Shown here: positions 7,840 through 16,446 of the stretch, one piece after another
Layout: the number at the start of each line of letters is the position of its first letter
How positions within the stretch are numbered: position 1 is the stretch's first letter
NCBI GenBank assembly: GCA_945482615.1
Contig: CALYRG010000004.1
Coordinates: forward strand, 1 to 61,191
DNA length: 61,191 nt
Origin: an uncultured Clostridia bacterium
Lineage (GTDB): Bacteria; Bacillota; Clostridia; Oscillospirales; Oscillospiraceae
Reading direction: 5' to 3'
Position numbers and translations under genes: made by a program
Notes under the pieces: generated by a model
The model's database searches: none
The model's input: the letters and a program-made list of their open reading frames with translations, nothing else
What the model was told of the DNA's origin: nothing

Positions 7840-8061
7840 GTGGAAGGCCCAAAGGGAAAGCACGCATGGATGGTGAAGATCGGGGAGAAGGGACAGTTTG
7901 TGATCCCCAAGGAGGCCCGGGAGATGTTTGACCTGCACCCCGGCAGCACTGTGCTGGTGCTGGCAGACGAGGAAAAGGGCATTGCCATTCCCTCCAAAAA
8001 GGTGGGCCAGAGCATGATGGCCCAGGTATTTCAGACGGCACAGAAGGAGGAGCTGTTATGA
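7840..8061 (+). CDS. AbrB/SpoVT/MazE-type DNA-binding protein
   Basis: Encodes 73 residues from a GTG start, seven bases after AAGGAGG (7826-7832). The swapped-hairpin fold signature is clear: MVKIGEKGQFVIPKEAREMF, then LHPGSTVLVLADEEKGIAI. AbrB-like proteins bind AT-rich or palindromic DNA as dimers and often control their own operon. A palindrome over the promoter -10 box supports autoregulation. The stop overlaps the start of the glycosyltransferase gene by four bases, so the two are translationally coupled. It is therefore probably a dedicated regulator of that gene. No toxin partner is visible, which argues against a MazE role. Confidence 0.88.
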   Translation: MEGPKGKHAWMVKIGEKGQFVIPKEAREMFDLHPGSTVLVLADEEKGIAIPSKKVGQSMMAQVFQTAQKEELL

Positions 8062-9233
8062 GTCGGATCGTATTTTTCTGCATCCCGGCCTTTGGCCATA
8101 CCAACCCCACCCTGGGTGTGGTGCGGGAGCTTGTCGGCCGTGGCCATGAGGTGATCTACTATTCCTACCGGATGCTCCAGGAGCCCATCGAGGCGGCAGG
8201 AGCCCGGTTTATCGCCTGCGACGACTTTGATGCCGAGCAGCATCTGACACCGGAGGAGGGCACCCGGGTGGGGTCGGACATGGCCCTGTCCGCCCGGGTG
8301 CTGGTGGATACCACCCTGGCCCTGGACGAGAGCGTCTGCCGGGAAATGGAGAATCTCCGCCCGGACTGCATTGTGGCGGACTCCATGGCGGTGTGGGGCA
8401 AGGCCGTGGCAGGGAAGCTGGGGATTCCCTTTGTCTGCTCCACCACAACATTTGCTTTCAACAAGTATTCGGCCAGGATCATGAAGCAGGGCTTCCGGGA
8501 GCTGTTCGGAATGCTGCTTTCCATGGGTAAGGTGAATCGGCAGGTAAAGCGGCTTCAGGAGCACGGCTACCCGGTGAAGAACTTCCTGGAGATCATCAGC
8601 AATGACGAAAATACCCACACCATCGTCTACACCTCTCCCCAGTTCCAGCCCTGCGCCGAAACCTTCCCGGACAAATATGCTTTTGTGGGGCCTTCCGTCC
8701 GTCCGGTGCAGGAGCCTCTGGAAAAGACCGGGCAGAAGCTGGTGTACATCTCCATGGGCACGGTGAACAACAATATGGCCCCCCTCTATCGCAGCTGCCT
8801 GAAGGCCGTGGCCGATACACACTGGCAGGTGATCCTCTCCGTGGGAAGCCTGGTAAACCGGGAGGAGCTGGGGCCCATCCCCGCCAATGTATCGGTTTAT
8901 GAGAGGGTGGATCAGATCGGGGTGCTGGAGAAGGCCGATGCGTTTCTGACCCACTGCGGCATGAACAGCGCCAGCGAGGCCCTGTATTTCGGCGTGCCGC
9001 TGCTGATGCTGCCCAAGACCACGGAGCAGACCGGGGTCGCCGCCCGGACGGAGCAGCTTGGGGCGGGGGTGCTTCTGAAAAAGACAACCCCCGAAGCCAT
9101 TCGTGCCGGGCTGGAAACCCTGCTTTCCGATCCCACCTACCGGGAGAACGCCGGGAAGATCGCCCAGGGATTCCGCAGCTGCACCGGAGCCAAGGGCGCG
9201 GCGGACAAGATCGAAAGCGTCTGCGCAAAATAA
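8058..9233 (+). CDS. MGT/UGT-type glycosyltransferase (GT1)
   Basis: Encodes 391 residues of a GT-B, GT1-family enzyme that moves a sugar from a nucleotide sugar to a small acceptor. The N-terminus IVFFCIPAFGHTNPTLGVV carries the acceptor-site His typical of the macrolide-glycosyltransferase group. The C-terminal nucleotide-sugar region reads ADAFLTHCGMNSASEALYF then GVPLLMLPKTTEQ. Length is normal. Members inactivate macrolides or decorate lipids and phenolics; the acceptor here cannot be told. It overlaps the AbrB-like gene by four bases (ATGA), sharing its palindrome-controlled promoter, and ends at a bidirectional terminator. An inducible detoxification role is an inference from this arrangement. 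Confidence 0.9.
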   Translation: MSRIVFFCIPAFGHTNPTLGVVRELVGRGHEVIYYSYRMLQEPIEAAGARFIACDDFDAEQHLTPEEGTRVGSDMALSARVLVDTTLALDESVCREMENLRPDCIVADSMAVWGKAVAGKLGIPFVCSTTTFAFNKYSARIMKQGFRELFGMLLSMGKVNRQVKRLQEHGYPVKNFLEIISNDENTHTIVYTSPQFQPCAETFPDKYAFVGPSVRPVQEPLEKTGQKLVYISMGTVNNNMAPLYRSCLKAVADTHWQVILSVGSLVNREELGPIPANVSVYERVDQIGVLEKADAFLTHCGMNSASEALYFGVPLLMLPKTTEQTGVAARTEQLGAGVLLKKTTPEAIRAGLETLLSDPTYRENAGKIAQGFRSCTGAKGAADKIESVCAK

Positions 9234-9234
9234 A

Positions 9235-9275
9235 ATCCCGGCCATTCCGTTTTGCCGCGGAATGGCCGAGATTTT
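9235..9275. terminator. Bidirectional terminator between convergent genes
   Basis: GGCCATTCCG (9240-9249) pairs perfectly with CGGAATGGCC (9258-9267). A-rich sequence lies on the left and GATTTTTAT on the right, serving the glycosyltransferase (plus) and the EIIC-like gene (minus). Confidence 0.85.
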
Positions 9276-10357
9276 TATAGATCCAGCTTCAGGTCGTTTT
9301 CTTTGATCCAGCCGATTTTGCACAGGAGCCGGCAGAATGCCCAGCTCAGCAGGGCAGGAAGGATGAAGCAGATGAGGAGCAGCCCCACCCAGTCCATGGG
9401 GGTAATGCCCGCCTTGACACCGGAGGCAACGTCGGAAACCCAGCCGGTGTAGACGCCGATCTGTCCCACCAGACCGCAGGTGCCCATGCCGGAGGACACG
9501 GCGGCACCGTTCATTTCCAGCCGGAACAGGCAGGTGGCCAGAGGCCCGGTGATGGCGGAGGCCAGGGTGGGGGGAATCCAGATCCGGGGATTTTTCACGA
9601 TGTTGGGCATTTGCAGCATACTGGTGCCGATGCCCTGGGCCACCAGACCACCCCAGCGGTTTTCCCGGAAGCTCATTGCGGCGAAGCCTACCATCTGGGC
9701 GCAGCAGCCGGCCACCGCCGCTCCGCCGGCAAGACCGGTGAGCCCCAGAGCGGCGCAGATGGCGGCGGAGGAGATGGGGAGGGTCAGGGCAACTCCGATG
9801 ACCACCGACACAAAAATGCCCATCCAGAAGGGCTGCAGTACCGTAGCCCACTTGACGAAGTCACCCACCGCCATGGCGGCACGGCCGATGGGGGCGGCAA
9901 TGAGGGAGGCGATCCCCACACCGGCGAGAATGGTGAATACCGGCGTGACCAGAATATCCACCTTGGTCTCCTTAGACAGGAGCTTCCCGCACTCGGCGGC
10001 GAAGATGGCCACAAAGTAGACCGACAGCGGCCCGCCGGCCCCGCCCATGGCGTTGGCGGCGAAGCCCACCGGGATCAGGGAAAAGAGAACCAGAGGCGGG
10101 CAGCTCAGGGAAAAGCCGATGGCAATGGCAATGCCGGGGCCTACCATGGCAGAGCAAAGCCCGCCGACGGTGTAGCCCGCTGCGATTTCCCGGGTCAGGA
10201 AACCGATGCCCAGCTGCTGGCCCAGGGTGTTGAGGATGGTGCCCACCAGCAGTGTGCAGAAAAGACCCTGGGCCATGGCGCCCAGGGCGTCGATGCCATA
10301 GCGCCGGAGGGAGACGCAGACATTCTTGCGCCGGAGAAAATTTACAAATGTATCCAT
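9275..10357 (-). CDS. PTS EIIC-like sugar transporter membrane protein
   Basis: Encodes 360 residues from the ATG at 10357, behind an AGGAG site. About ten hydrophobic segments rich in Gly and Ala cover the protein, such as GIAIAIGFSLSCPPLVLFSL and TVLQPFWMGIFVSVVIGVAL. The conserved ENRWGGLVAQGIGTSMLQMP and NPRIWIPPTLASAITGPLA stretches match the family annotated as PTS transporter subunit IIC (the PTS_EIIC_2 group). EIIB and EIIA partners are not encoded nearby, and members of this group are often solitary, so sugar phosphotransfer is unproven. Its own promoter lies at 10390-10417. A 12-bp palindrome sits upstream of the -35 box and may be an operator. Confidence 0.82.
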   Translation of the reverse strand: MDTFVNFLRRKNVCVSLRRYGIDALGAMAQGLFCTLLVGTILNTLGQQLGIGFLTREIAAGYTVGGLCSAMVGPGIAIAIGFSLSCPPLVLFSLIPVGFAANAMGGAGGPLSVYFVAIFAAECGKLLSKETKVDILVTPVFTILAGVGIASLIAAPIGRAAMAVGDFVKWATVLQPFWMGIFVSVVIGVALTLPISSAAICAALGLTGLAGGAAVAGCCAQMVGFAAMSFRENRWGGLVAQGIGTSMLQMPNIVKNPRIWIPPTLASAITGPLATCLFRLEMNGAAVSSGMGTCGLVGQIGVYTGWVSDVASGVKAGITPMDWVGLLLICFILPALLSWAFCRLLCKIGWIKENDLKLDL

Positions 10358-10389
10358 AGGCAGCTCCTGTCCTATTTTTGATAATACAA

Positions 10390-10417
10390 ATAATACAAGG
10401 AAAAATTGGGAAGTCAA
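10390..10417 (-). promoter_or_regulatory. Promoter of EIIC-like gene, with nearby palindrome
   Basis: Minus strand TTGACT (10417-10412), 16-base spacer, TATTAT (10395-10390). Just upstream, 10423-10434 is the perfect palindrome AATTGCGCAATT, a possible activator or repressor site. Confidence 0.7.
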
Positions 10418-10510
10418 GAAAGAATTGCGCAATTTTTTGAATGGCAGGTGCACAGAAGGGCTGCTGCAAGGTGGAAGATAGTCTCTGACGGTTTGCAAGT
10501 ACAGTTTTTG

Positions 10511-10539
10511 TTGAAAACAGGGGCACGGTATGGTATAGT
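10511..10539 (+). promoter_or_regulatory. Promoter of the SGNH-MBOAT operon
   Basis: TTGAAA (10511-10516), 17-base spacer, TATAGT (10534-10539), 30 bases before the start codon at 10569. Confidence 0.8.
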
Positions 10540-10568
10540 TTCTTTCAGAATAGGTGGAGGGAACGAAA

Positions 10569-11666
10569 ATGGAAAAAACCACGCAGGATATCCATTTCAG
10601 ACAAAATGTGCGCTGGATCATCGGAACATTGGCGCTGACGATATTGGCCTTGGCGGCATTTGCGCTGCCCACGATCATAGTAGACCCCTTTTTCCACTAC
10701 CATGGGCCTCTGGACGGTCTTTCCTATCCCATAGATGATGAGCGGTATCAGAACGATGGCATATTACGGCATTTCTCCTACGACAGTATCATCACCGGAA
10801 GCTCCATGTGTGAGAATTTCAAAACATCCCAGGCACAGGAACTGTTTGGCGGAGAGTTTGTAAAGGTGCCGCTGATGGGCTGCCGCTACAAGGAGATCGA
10901 AGACACCCTCCGCCGGGCCTACTCCTATGGGCAGGAGATCAAAACGGTAATCTACTGCCTGGATTACAGCCGGTTTTCCGCGGATAAGGACGAACTGAGC
11001 GAATTTGAGTACCCCACCTACCTGTATAACTGCAATCCCTTTGATGATGTGTATTATCTTCTGAACAAGGAGGTGCTGCTGGGCAGAACCAAAGGGGTGC
11101 TCGAGTATAGCTGGGAGGGAAATCAGACTACCAGCTTTGATGACTATTCTGCCTGGGCGTCCAGTTTCCCCTTGAGGGCGGAGTACGTGCTGGAAGGCTG
11201 TGGTGAGCGGATCATCGGGGACTTGGACGTTCTCATGACGGAATCGGAGCGGGAGAATCTGCGCCAGAGCATCCGCCAGAATGTGACGGCGCTGGCAAAG
11301 GAGCATCCCGAAACCGACTTTTATATCTTTTTCCCGCCCTACAGCATCTGCTACTGGGAAGGAATGCGCAGTGACGGAAAGATCGGCTGGCATACGGAAG
11401 GAGAGCGGATCGTCATGGAGGAGGTATTTGAATGCCCCAACATCCGCCTGTTCTCCTTCAGTGATGTGTTTGAACTGGTGGAGGATTTAGACAACTACCG
11501 GGACATGGTGCATTACGGTCAGCATGTCAGCGACTGGATGCTCAGGTGCATGGCATCCGGAGAGCATGAGCTGACGAAGGAAAACTGTGAAGAATACCTT
11601 GCTTCCATCCAGGAGCACTACCAGAATTTTGACTACAGCACCATCAGGAACAGGGAGGGCAAATAA
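10569..11666 (+). CDS. SGNH/DltD-like partner of an MBOAT acyltransferase
   Basis: Encodes 365 residues from the ATG at 10569, with GGAGGG just ahead. One N-terminal membrane helix (about 17-36) places the rest outside the cell. Block I of the SGNH hydrolase fold is visible at SIITGSSMCENF, and a D-x-x-H-like block V at NYRDMVHYGQHVSDW. Such proteins pair with MBOAT acyltransferases to transfer acetyl or D-alanyl groups to cell-surface polymers (DltD, AlgJ/AlgX, PatB types). The TAA stop overlaps the ATG of the MBOAT gene by one base, which strongly supports joint function. Target polymer unknown; no dltA or dltC is present, so this is not a standard D-alanylation operon. Confidence 0.82.
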   Translation: MEKTTQDIHFRQNVRWIIGTLALTILALAAFALPTIIVDPFFHYHGPLDGLSYPIDDERYQNDGILRHFSYDSIITGSSMCENFKTSQAQELFGGEFVKVPLMGCRYKEIEDTLRRAYSYGQEIKTVIYCLDYSRFSADKDELSEFEYPTYLYNCNPFDDVYYLLNKEVLLGRTKGVLEYSWEGNQTTSFDDYSAWASSFPLRAEYVLEGCGERIIGDLDVLMTESERENLRQSIRQNVTALAKEHPETDFYIFFPPYSICYWEGMRSDGKIGWHTEGERIVMEEVFECPNIRLFSFSDVFELVEDLDNYRDMVHYGQHVSDWMLRCMASGEHELTKENCEEYLASIQEHYQNFDYSTIRNREGK

Positions 11667-13123
11667 TGCTGTTTAATTCCTACATATTTATCCTCCTGTT
11701 TCTCCCCCTGGCCCTGCTGGGGTACTATGGGCTGAACAGCCTGGGCAAATACAATCTTGCAAACGGCTTCCTTCTGGGTATGTCCCTGTGGTTTTACGGC
11801 TACTTCCACCCGGCATATCTGCTGATCCTGTGCCTGAGCATTGCAGGCAATTTCCTGCTGGCAAAGACCATGCAGGCTCTGGAGGGCGCAGGAAAGAAAG
11901 CCCTGCTTGTTCTGGGAATCTGCGCCAATATCGGCGTGATCTTCTACTATAAGTATTTCAACTTCTTCCTGGAGAACGTCAATGCCCTGTTCGGCGCTTC
12001 CTTCACCCTGAGAAACATCCTGCTTCCCCTGGGCATCAGCTTCTTTACCTTCCAGCAGGTGTCGTTCCTTATTGACTCCTACCGGGGGGAGACAAAAGAC
12101 TACAGCTTTGGAGAGTATGCTCTGTTTGTTGCCTTCTTTCCCCAGCTGGTGGCGGGCCCCATTGTGCTGCATCACGAGATGATCCCCCAATTCCGGGATC
12201 CCCAGCGCCGGCAGTTCTCTGCCGAGTGGTTTTCCCACGGCCTGTTCATTTTTTCCCTGGGCCTGTTTAAGAAGGTAATCATCGCCGATACCTTCGGCAA
12301 GGCAGTGACCTGGGGCTTCGGAATGGTGGATGAGATCACCGCCATGGAGGCATGGCTTGTTTCCTTCAGCTATACCTTCCAGCTGTTCTTCGATTTCAGC
12401 GGCTACTGTGATATGGCCCTGGGCATCGGGAAAATGTTCCATATTGAGCTGCCCCAGAATTTCAATTCCCCCTACAGGGCGGAGTCCATTCCGGATTTCT
12501 GGAGCCGGTGGCACATGACGCTGACAAGATTCCTGCGTACCTATGTCTACTTCCCCTTGGGCGGCAGCCGAAAGGGAACGCTCAGAACCTATGGGAACAT
12601 TCTCGTTGTCTTTCTGATCAGCGGTCTCTGGCATGGGGCCAACTGGACCTTTGTCCTGTGGGGCGCTCTTCATGGCCTGCTGAACTGTCTGACCCGGATA
12701 TTCAAAAAGCAGTGGGAAGGGCTGGGCCATGTTACCCGGTGGGCACTGACCTTCCTGTCGGTGAATGCCCTGTGGGTGGTCTTCCGGGCAGACTCCATCT
12801 CCCAGGCGGCATTGTTTCTCAGAACCATGCTGTATATGAAAAGCTTTGCCGTGCGGCAGGAGCTGTACAAGTGCTTTTACATGGCGGAACTGGAGGTTCT
12901 GGAAAGCCATGTGCCGCTGATGAACCTGTTACCCTCCAGGGTGTATGGCTGGCACATGTGGCTGTTCCTGCTGGGCGCACTGTTCGCCGTGCTGAACCTT
13001 CCCAATTCCAAGACCCTTACCTTCCGGCCCAATGTGTGGACATCCTTTCTGACAATGATATTCCTGGTGTGGAGCATCGTGTCCCTGAGCGGCATCTCCG
13101 TTTTCCTGTACTTTAACTTCTGA
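11666..13123 (+). CDS. MBOAT-family O-acyltransferase (AlgI-like)
   Basis: Encodes 485 residues with about ten transmembrane segments. Hallmarks are PLGISFFTFQQVSFLIDSY, the MBOAT core NFNSPYRAESIPDFWSRWH, and LISGLWHGANWTFVLWGAL with the active-site His323. Members move an acyl group from a cytoplasmic donor across the membrane to a surface polymer or to the partner SGNH protein. The gene is coupled to the preceding SGNH gene (overlap TAATG) and ends before a strong terminator. It is of the AlgI/PatA polysaccharide-acetylation type rather than a lipid-modifying one. Confidence 0.93.
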   Translation: MLFNSYIFILLFLPLALLGYYGLNSLGKYNLANGFLLGMSLWFYGYFHPAYLLILCLSIAGNFLLAKTMQALEGAGKKALLVLGICANIGVIFYYKYFNFFLENVNALFGASFTLRNILLPLGISFFTFQQVSFLIDSYRGETKDYSFGEYALFVAFFPQLVAGPIVLHHEMIPQFRDPQRRQFSAEWFSHGLFIFSLGLFKKVIIADTFGKAVTWGFGMVDEITAMEAWLVSFSYTFQLFFDFSGYCDMALGIGKMFHIELPQNFNSPYRAESIPDFWSRWHMTLTRFLRTYVYFPLGGSRKGTLRTYGNILVVFLISGLWHGANWTFVLWGALHGLLNCLTRIFKKQWEGLGHVTRWALTFLSVNALWVVFRADSISQAALFLRTMLYMKSFAVRQELYKCFYMAELEVLESHVPLMNLLPSRVYGWHMWLFLLGALFAVLNLPNSKTLTFRPNVWTSFLTMIFLVWSIVSLSGISVFLYFNF

Positions 13124-13167
13124 ACCGTCCAAATTGGGGTTTGGAAGTGATTCTGCCACAATATCCT

Positions 13168-13197
13168 GTGTCCCGCCAAAAAGCGGGACACTTTTTC
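13168..13197 (+). terminator. Terminator of SGNH-MBOAT operon
   Basis: A 9-bp perfect stem GTGTCCCGC (13168-13176) with GCGGGACAC (13183-13191), followed by TTTTTCTAT. Confidence 0.92.
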
Positions 13198-13222
13198 TAT
13201 ATATTTCTTCCGGCATGTGCCG

Positions 13223-13251
13223 TTGTCCTGTGGGGAAATCTGTGCTATAAT
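13223..13251 (+). promoter_or_regulatory. Promoter of the dnaD-like operon
   Basis: TTGTCC (13223-13228), 17-base spacer, TATAAT (13246-13251), 30 bases before the ATG at 13282. Confidence 0.8.
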
Positions 13252-13281
13252 GAGATGAAAAATCGAAAACAGAGGGATACC

Positions 13282-14160
13282 ATGAGACAGGAACCATTGC
13301 AGATTCCGGAAAGTGACGTGCGCAAGCTCCTGGGCGCCGCCAGTCCGGACGCGGCACTGCTGTATTTATATATGATGTCCGGCAACGACATCCGGGGCGC
13401 GGGGCGGGAGCTGAACCTCAGCGATTCCCGGGTCAGCTGCGCCGAGGCGACCCTGCGCCAGCTGGGGCTGGTGGAGGATCATGTCAGCCATATCGCCCCG
13501 GGGGAGCGGCCCAGCTATTCCGAGCGGGACGTGCTGGAGGCCATGGACAATGACCGCTCCTTCCGCAGCCTCTATGCCGAGATTCAGCGGCTGCTGGGCA
13601 GAACCCTGAACACCGAGGAGCTGAAGATTCTTCTGGGCTTTGTGCGCTACCTGGGCCTTCCGTCGGATGTGATCTGCGTGCTGGTGTGCTACTGCAAGGA
13701 GCGGGCCCGGCGCAAGGGGAGTATGCGCAATCCATCCCTTCGCACCATCGAAAAGGAGGCCTACGCCTGGGCGGAGCAGGGAATCGACACCATGGAGGAG
13801 GCGGCGGCCTTTATCCAGGCCCAGAATGTCCGGGCCTCCCGGATGGGACGGCTGATGCAGATTTTGCAGATTCGGGGCCGGAACCTCACCGCCGCAGAGG
13901 AGCGCTATGCCCGCAGCTGGCTGGACATGGACATGGAGGAGGAGCTCATTGCCATGGCCTATGAGCGCACCTGCCTGAATACCGGCGGGCTCAACTGGGC
14001 GTACATGAACAAGATCTTGCAGCGCTGGCGGGAGCAGGGCTTCCGCACGGCCCAGGCGGTTCGCACCGCCGACCACAAGCCCAGCGTCCCTAAGGGCGCC
14101 TCCGGCGAACTGGGTCAGGCGGAGCTGGAAGCCATTCAACGAGTATTGCGGGAGGGATAA
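13282..14160 (+). CDS. dnaD: DnaD-domain primosome protein
   Basis: Encodes 292 residues. I chose the ATG at 13282 because AGAGGG lies before it and the promoter at 13223-13251 would otherwise sit inside the gene. The N-terminal half is a winged-helix region (LLGAASPDAALLYLYMMSG, SDSRVSCAEATLRQLGLVE). The C-terminal half is a DnaD/DnaB-like domain ending LNWAYMNKILQRWREQGF, equivalent to the YxxxI-LxxW motif. Proteins of this type help load the replicative helicase in Firmicutes. The gene stops three bases before a DnaC/DnaI-like ATPase gene, as expected for a helicase-loading pair. Confidence 0.88.
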   Translation: MRQEPLQIPESDVRKLLGAASPDAALLYLYMMSGNDIRGAGRELNLSDSRVSCAEATLRQLGLVEDHVSHIAPGERPSYSERDVLEAMDNDRSFRSLYAEIQRLLGRTLNTEELKILLGFVRYLGLPSDVICVLVCYCKERARRKGSMRNPSLRTIEKEAYAWAEQGIDTMEEAAAFIQAQNVRASRMGRLMQILQIRGRNLTAAEERYARSWLDMDMEEELIAMAYERTCLNTGGLNWAYMNKILQRWREQGFRTAQAVRTADHKPSVPKGASGELGQAELEAIQRVLREG

Positions 14161-14163
14161 ACC

Positions 14164-15150
14164 ATGGGATACAGCGCCGAAGTGGTGCGAAGGGCCCGGG
14201 CCCGTCTGGCCCAGGCCAGAGAGGACCGGGAGTCGGAAAACCGGCAGCACCTGGCCCAGGCTTACAAAAAAGTGCCCCGGATTCGGGAAATTGACATGCA
14301 GCTTCGCAAAACCATGGCCAAAGCAGCCCAGTCTGCTTTTCAACAGGGGATCGACGGCCGGGAGCTGCTGGAGGAAGCGCGACTGGAAAACCTGGCTCTC
14401 CAGGCCGAGCGGGCAAGGCTTGTCCAGCTGCACTTTGAGGAAGGGTTTCTGGATGAGAGCCCCATCTGCGACAAGTGTGGCGGCACCGGCTATGTGGGAA
14501 GCAGCATGTGCGAGTGCTTGCGGGAGCTGTGCCGTCAGGAGCAGAAGAAGGAGGTCTCCATTCTCTCCGGGAACCGGGACAGCTTCAACCAGTTCCGCCT
14601 GGACTACTACCCCGACCAGTATGACGGGAAGTACGGCACCTCAGCCCGTGTGGTGATGGAGAAGAATTTACAGATCTGCCGCCGGTACGCAACTCTGTTC
14701 AACATGAACGCGGGAAATCTGCTGTTCGTGGGGGGCACAGGGCTTGGCAAGACCTTCCTGGCCGCCTGCATCGCCCGGGTGGTGGCGGACCGGGGCTACA
14801 GCGTCCGCTACGAGACGGCATCCCGGCTGTTTTCCAAGCTGGAGCAGGCGAGATTTAATCCGGATGAAAAGAACCGGGCGGAGGCTGCCGCCCTGAATCA
14901 GTGTGATCTTCTGATCGTGGATGACCTGGGCACCGAGATGGCGGGGCAGTTCGTCACCGCAGCCCTGTATGCCCTGCTGAATGACCGGCTGCTGGATAGC
15001 AAACCCATGGTCATCACCACGAATCTCAATGCCGCGGAGCTTTCCCAGCGGTATTCGCCCCAGATTGCCTCCCGGCTGGAGGGAAGCTTCCAGCGTCTGA
15101 CCTTTGTGGGAGATGACATCCGGGTGATGAAGAATCGGGGGACGGTATGA
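14164..15150 (+). CDS. DnaC/DnaI-like helicase loader ATPase
   Basis: Encodes 328 residues. A basic coiled-coil N-terminus is followed by a four-cysteine zinc site (CDKC at 102-105 and CEC at 116-118), as in DnaI. The AAA+ domain shows Walker A GGTGLGKT (190-197), Walker B LLIVDDLG, sensor region MVITTNLNAAEL and the arginine-finger stretch QIASRLEGSFQRLTF. The family loads the replicative helicase DnaB/DnaC onto DNA. Coupling to the DnaD-like gene three bases upstream supports the chromosomal primosome role over an IstB transposition helper; no transposase is nearby. It overlaps the next gene by four bases. Confidence 0.9.
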   Translation: MGYSAEVVRRARARLAQAREDRESENRQHLAQAYKKVPRIREIDMQLRKTMAKAAQSAFQQGIDGRELLEEARLENLALQAERARLVQLHFEEGFLDESPICDKCGGTGYVGSSMCECLRELCRQEQKKEVSILSGNRDSFNQFRLDYYPDQYDGKYGTSARVVMEKNLQICRRYATLFNMNAGNLLFVGGTGLGKTFLAACIARVVADRGYSVRYETASRLFSKLEQARFNPDEKNRAEAAALNQCDLLIVDDLGTEMAGQFVTAALYALLNDRLLDSKPMVITTNLNAAELSQRYSPQIASRLEGSFQRLTFVGDDIRVMKNRGTV

Positions 15151-15803
15151 AGACGGCTGTTATTTTTGACCTGGACGGGACGCTGCTGGACACCCTGGAG
15201 GATCTTCTGGATGCCAGCAACCATGCCCTGACCGAGTGCGGCTTTCCCAAGCGAACCCTGCCGGAGCTGCGCGCCGTGGTGGGAAACGGCGCTGCCAACC
15301 AGATTCGAAAGCTCCTGCCGGAAGGAACCGGGGAAGACACGGTGCAGCAAGTGCTGAAAACCTACCTTCCCTACTACGCCGCCCACTGCCGGGGAAAGAC
15401 CGCCCCCTACCGGGGCATTCCGGAGGCGCTCCGGCGTCTGCGGCAGGAATATGCCCTGGCCATCGTTTCCAACAAGCCGGACAGGGCGGTAAAGGAGCTG
15501 TGCGCTGACTTCTTCCCGGGGCTCTATGCCCTGGGGGAGACACCGGACTGCCCCAGAAAGCCCGCACCGGATATGCTGCATAAGGCTATGAAGCACCTGG
15601 GGGCAGAGCGGGCTGTCTACGTTGGAGACAGTGAGGTGGACATTGCCACCGCCGCCAATGGAGGCGTCCCCTGCGTCAGCGTCACCTGGGGCTTCCGGGA
15701 TGAGGAGCAGCTGCTTTCTGCCGGAGCCAGGATTCTGTGCCGGGAGCCGGAGGCGCTTTTTTTGTGCATTCAGCAAGCAGAAAGGAGCCGCTATGGCCAA
15801 TGA
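15147..15803 (+). CDS. HAD hydrolase, phosphoglycolate phosphatase-like
   Basis: Encodes 218 residues of a subfamily IA HAD phosphatase. Motif I is FDLDGTLLDT with nucleophile Asp8 and acid Asp10, motif II is AIVSNKPD, and motif III/IV is KPAPDMLH followed by YVGDSEVDIATAANGGVP. The alpha-helical cap (about 17-85) fits the Gph/PpaX group, which hydrolyses phosphoglycolate from DNA repair or pyrophosphate. The ATG overlaps the loader ATPase stop by four bases, and the 3' end overlaps the YfbR-like gene by 11 bases, so the four genes form one tight operon. Confidence 0.9.
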   Translation: MKTAVIFDLDGTLLDTLEDLLDASNHALTECGFPKRTLPELRAVVGNGAANQIRKLLPEGTGEDTVQQVLKTYLPYYAAHCRGKTAPYRGIPEALRRLRQEYALAIVSNKPDRAVKELCADFFPGLYALGETPDCPRKPAPDMLHKAMKHLGAERAVYVGDSEVDIATAANGGVPCVSVTWGFRDEEQLLSAGARILCREPEALFLCIQQAERSRYGQ

Positions 15804-16368
15804 GTTTTACGCCCTCATGGGGCGAATGCGCTACATCACCCGCTGGGGTCTGATGCGCAATACCTTTTCCGAGAATATTGCTGAGCACAGCCACCAGACG
15901 GCGGTGCTGGCCCATGCTCTGGCCCTGATCCGCCGGGATGTGCTGCAGCTTCCCACGCCGGACCCGGATCGATGCGCTGTGGCGGCCATGTACCATGATG
16001 CCTCGGAAATCCTCACCGGTGACCTGCCCACACCCATCAAGTATTACAATCCGGAGATCAAGGATGCCTACAAGGAGGTGGAACGGATTGCGGGAAAGCG
16101 GCTGCTGGAGCGGCTGCCGGAAGCACTCCGGCCCAGCTATGAGCATCTGGTGCTGGAGGATGAGGAGCAGACCCTGCCCTTCGTCAAGGCGGCGGACAAG
16201 CTCTGTGCCCACATCAAGTGCCTGGAGGAGCAGAAGGCTGGCAACACCGAGTTCGACACCGCGGCCCAGCAGACCTGGGAGGCCATGAAGGCCATGCACC
16301 GCCCGGAGCTGGACTGGTTTCTGGAAAACTGCCTGCCGCCCTTCACCATGAACCTGGATCAGCTGTGA
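15793..16368 (+). CDS. HD-domain 5'-deoxynucleotidase, YfbR-like
   Basis: Encodes 191 residues from the ATG at 15793, seven bases after AAAGGAG. The HD metal site is complete: EHSHQTA near residue 31, the YHDASEIL pair His68-Asp69, and Asp135 in VKAADKLCAH, matching the order of ligands known in E. coli YfbR. The enzyme dephosphorylates deoxynucleoside monophosphates and so trims dNMP pools. Its start lies inside the end of the HAD gene. Grouping with primosome genes gives a nucleotide and DNA replication theme. Confidence 0.9.
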   Translation: MANEFYALMGRMRYITRWGLMRNTFSENIAEHSHQTAVLAHALALIRRDVLQLPTPDPDRCAVAAMYHDASEILTGDLPTPIKYYNPEIKDAYKEVERIAGKRLLERLPEALRPSYEHLVLEDEEQTLPFVKAADKLCAHIKCLEEQKAGNTEFDTAAQQTWEAMKAMHRPELDWFLENCLPPFTMNLDQL

Positions 16369-16446
16369 GGGTTTGGCAGGGGAGCATTTCCTGTGCTGCG
16401 TTCCCTCATCACCGTGCCAACGCTGGATAATGCGACGGATCCGTAG

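Noticed and set aside
7840..8061. AbrB-like protein as a MazE antitoxin
   Set aside because: The coupled downstream gene is a 391-residue glycosyltransferase, not a MazF or Doc toxin.
8031..9851. 606-residue minus-strand frame
   Set aside because: Antisense of the MGT glycosyltransferase and crosses a terminator; no start signal or motif.
10406..10738. 110-residue plus-strand frame upstream of the SGNH gene
   Set aside because: It spans the promoter and overlaps the SGNH gene in another frame; no ribosome binding site.
14164..15150. IstB transposition helper
   Set aside because: It has the N-terminal four-cysteine zinc site of DnaI and is coupled to a DnaD-like gene; no IstA-type transposase or IS ends are present.
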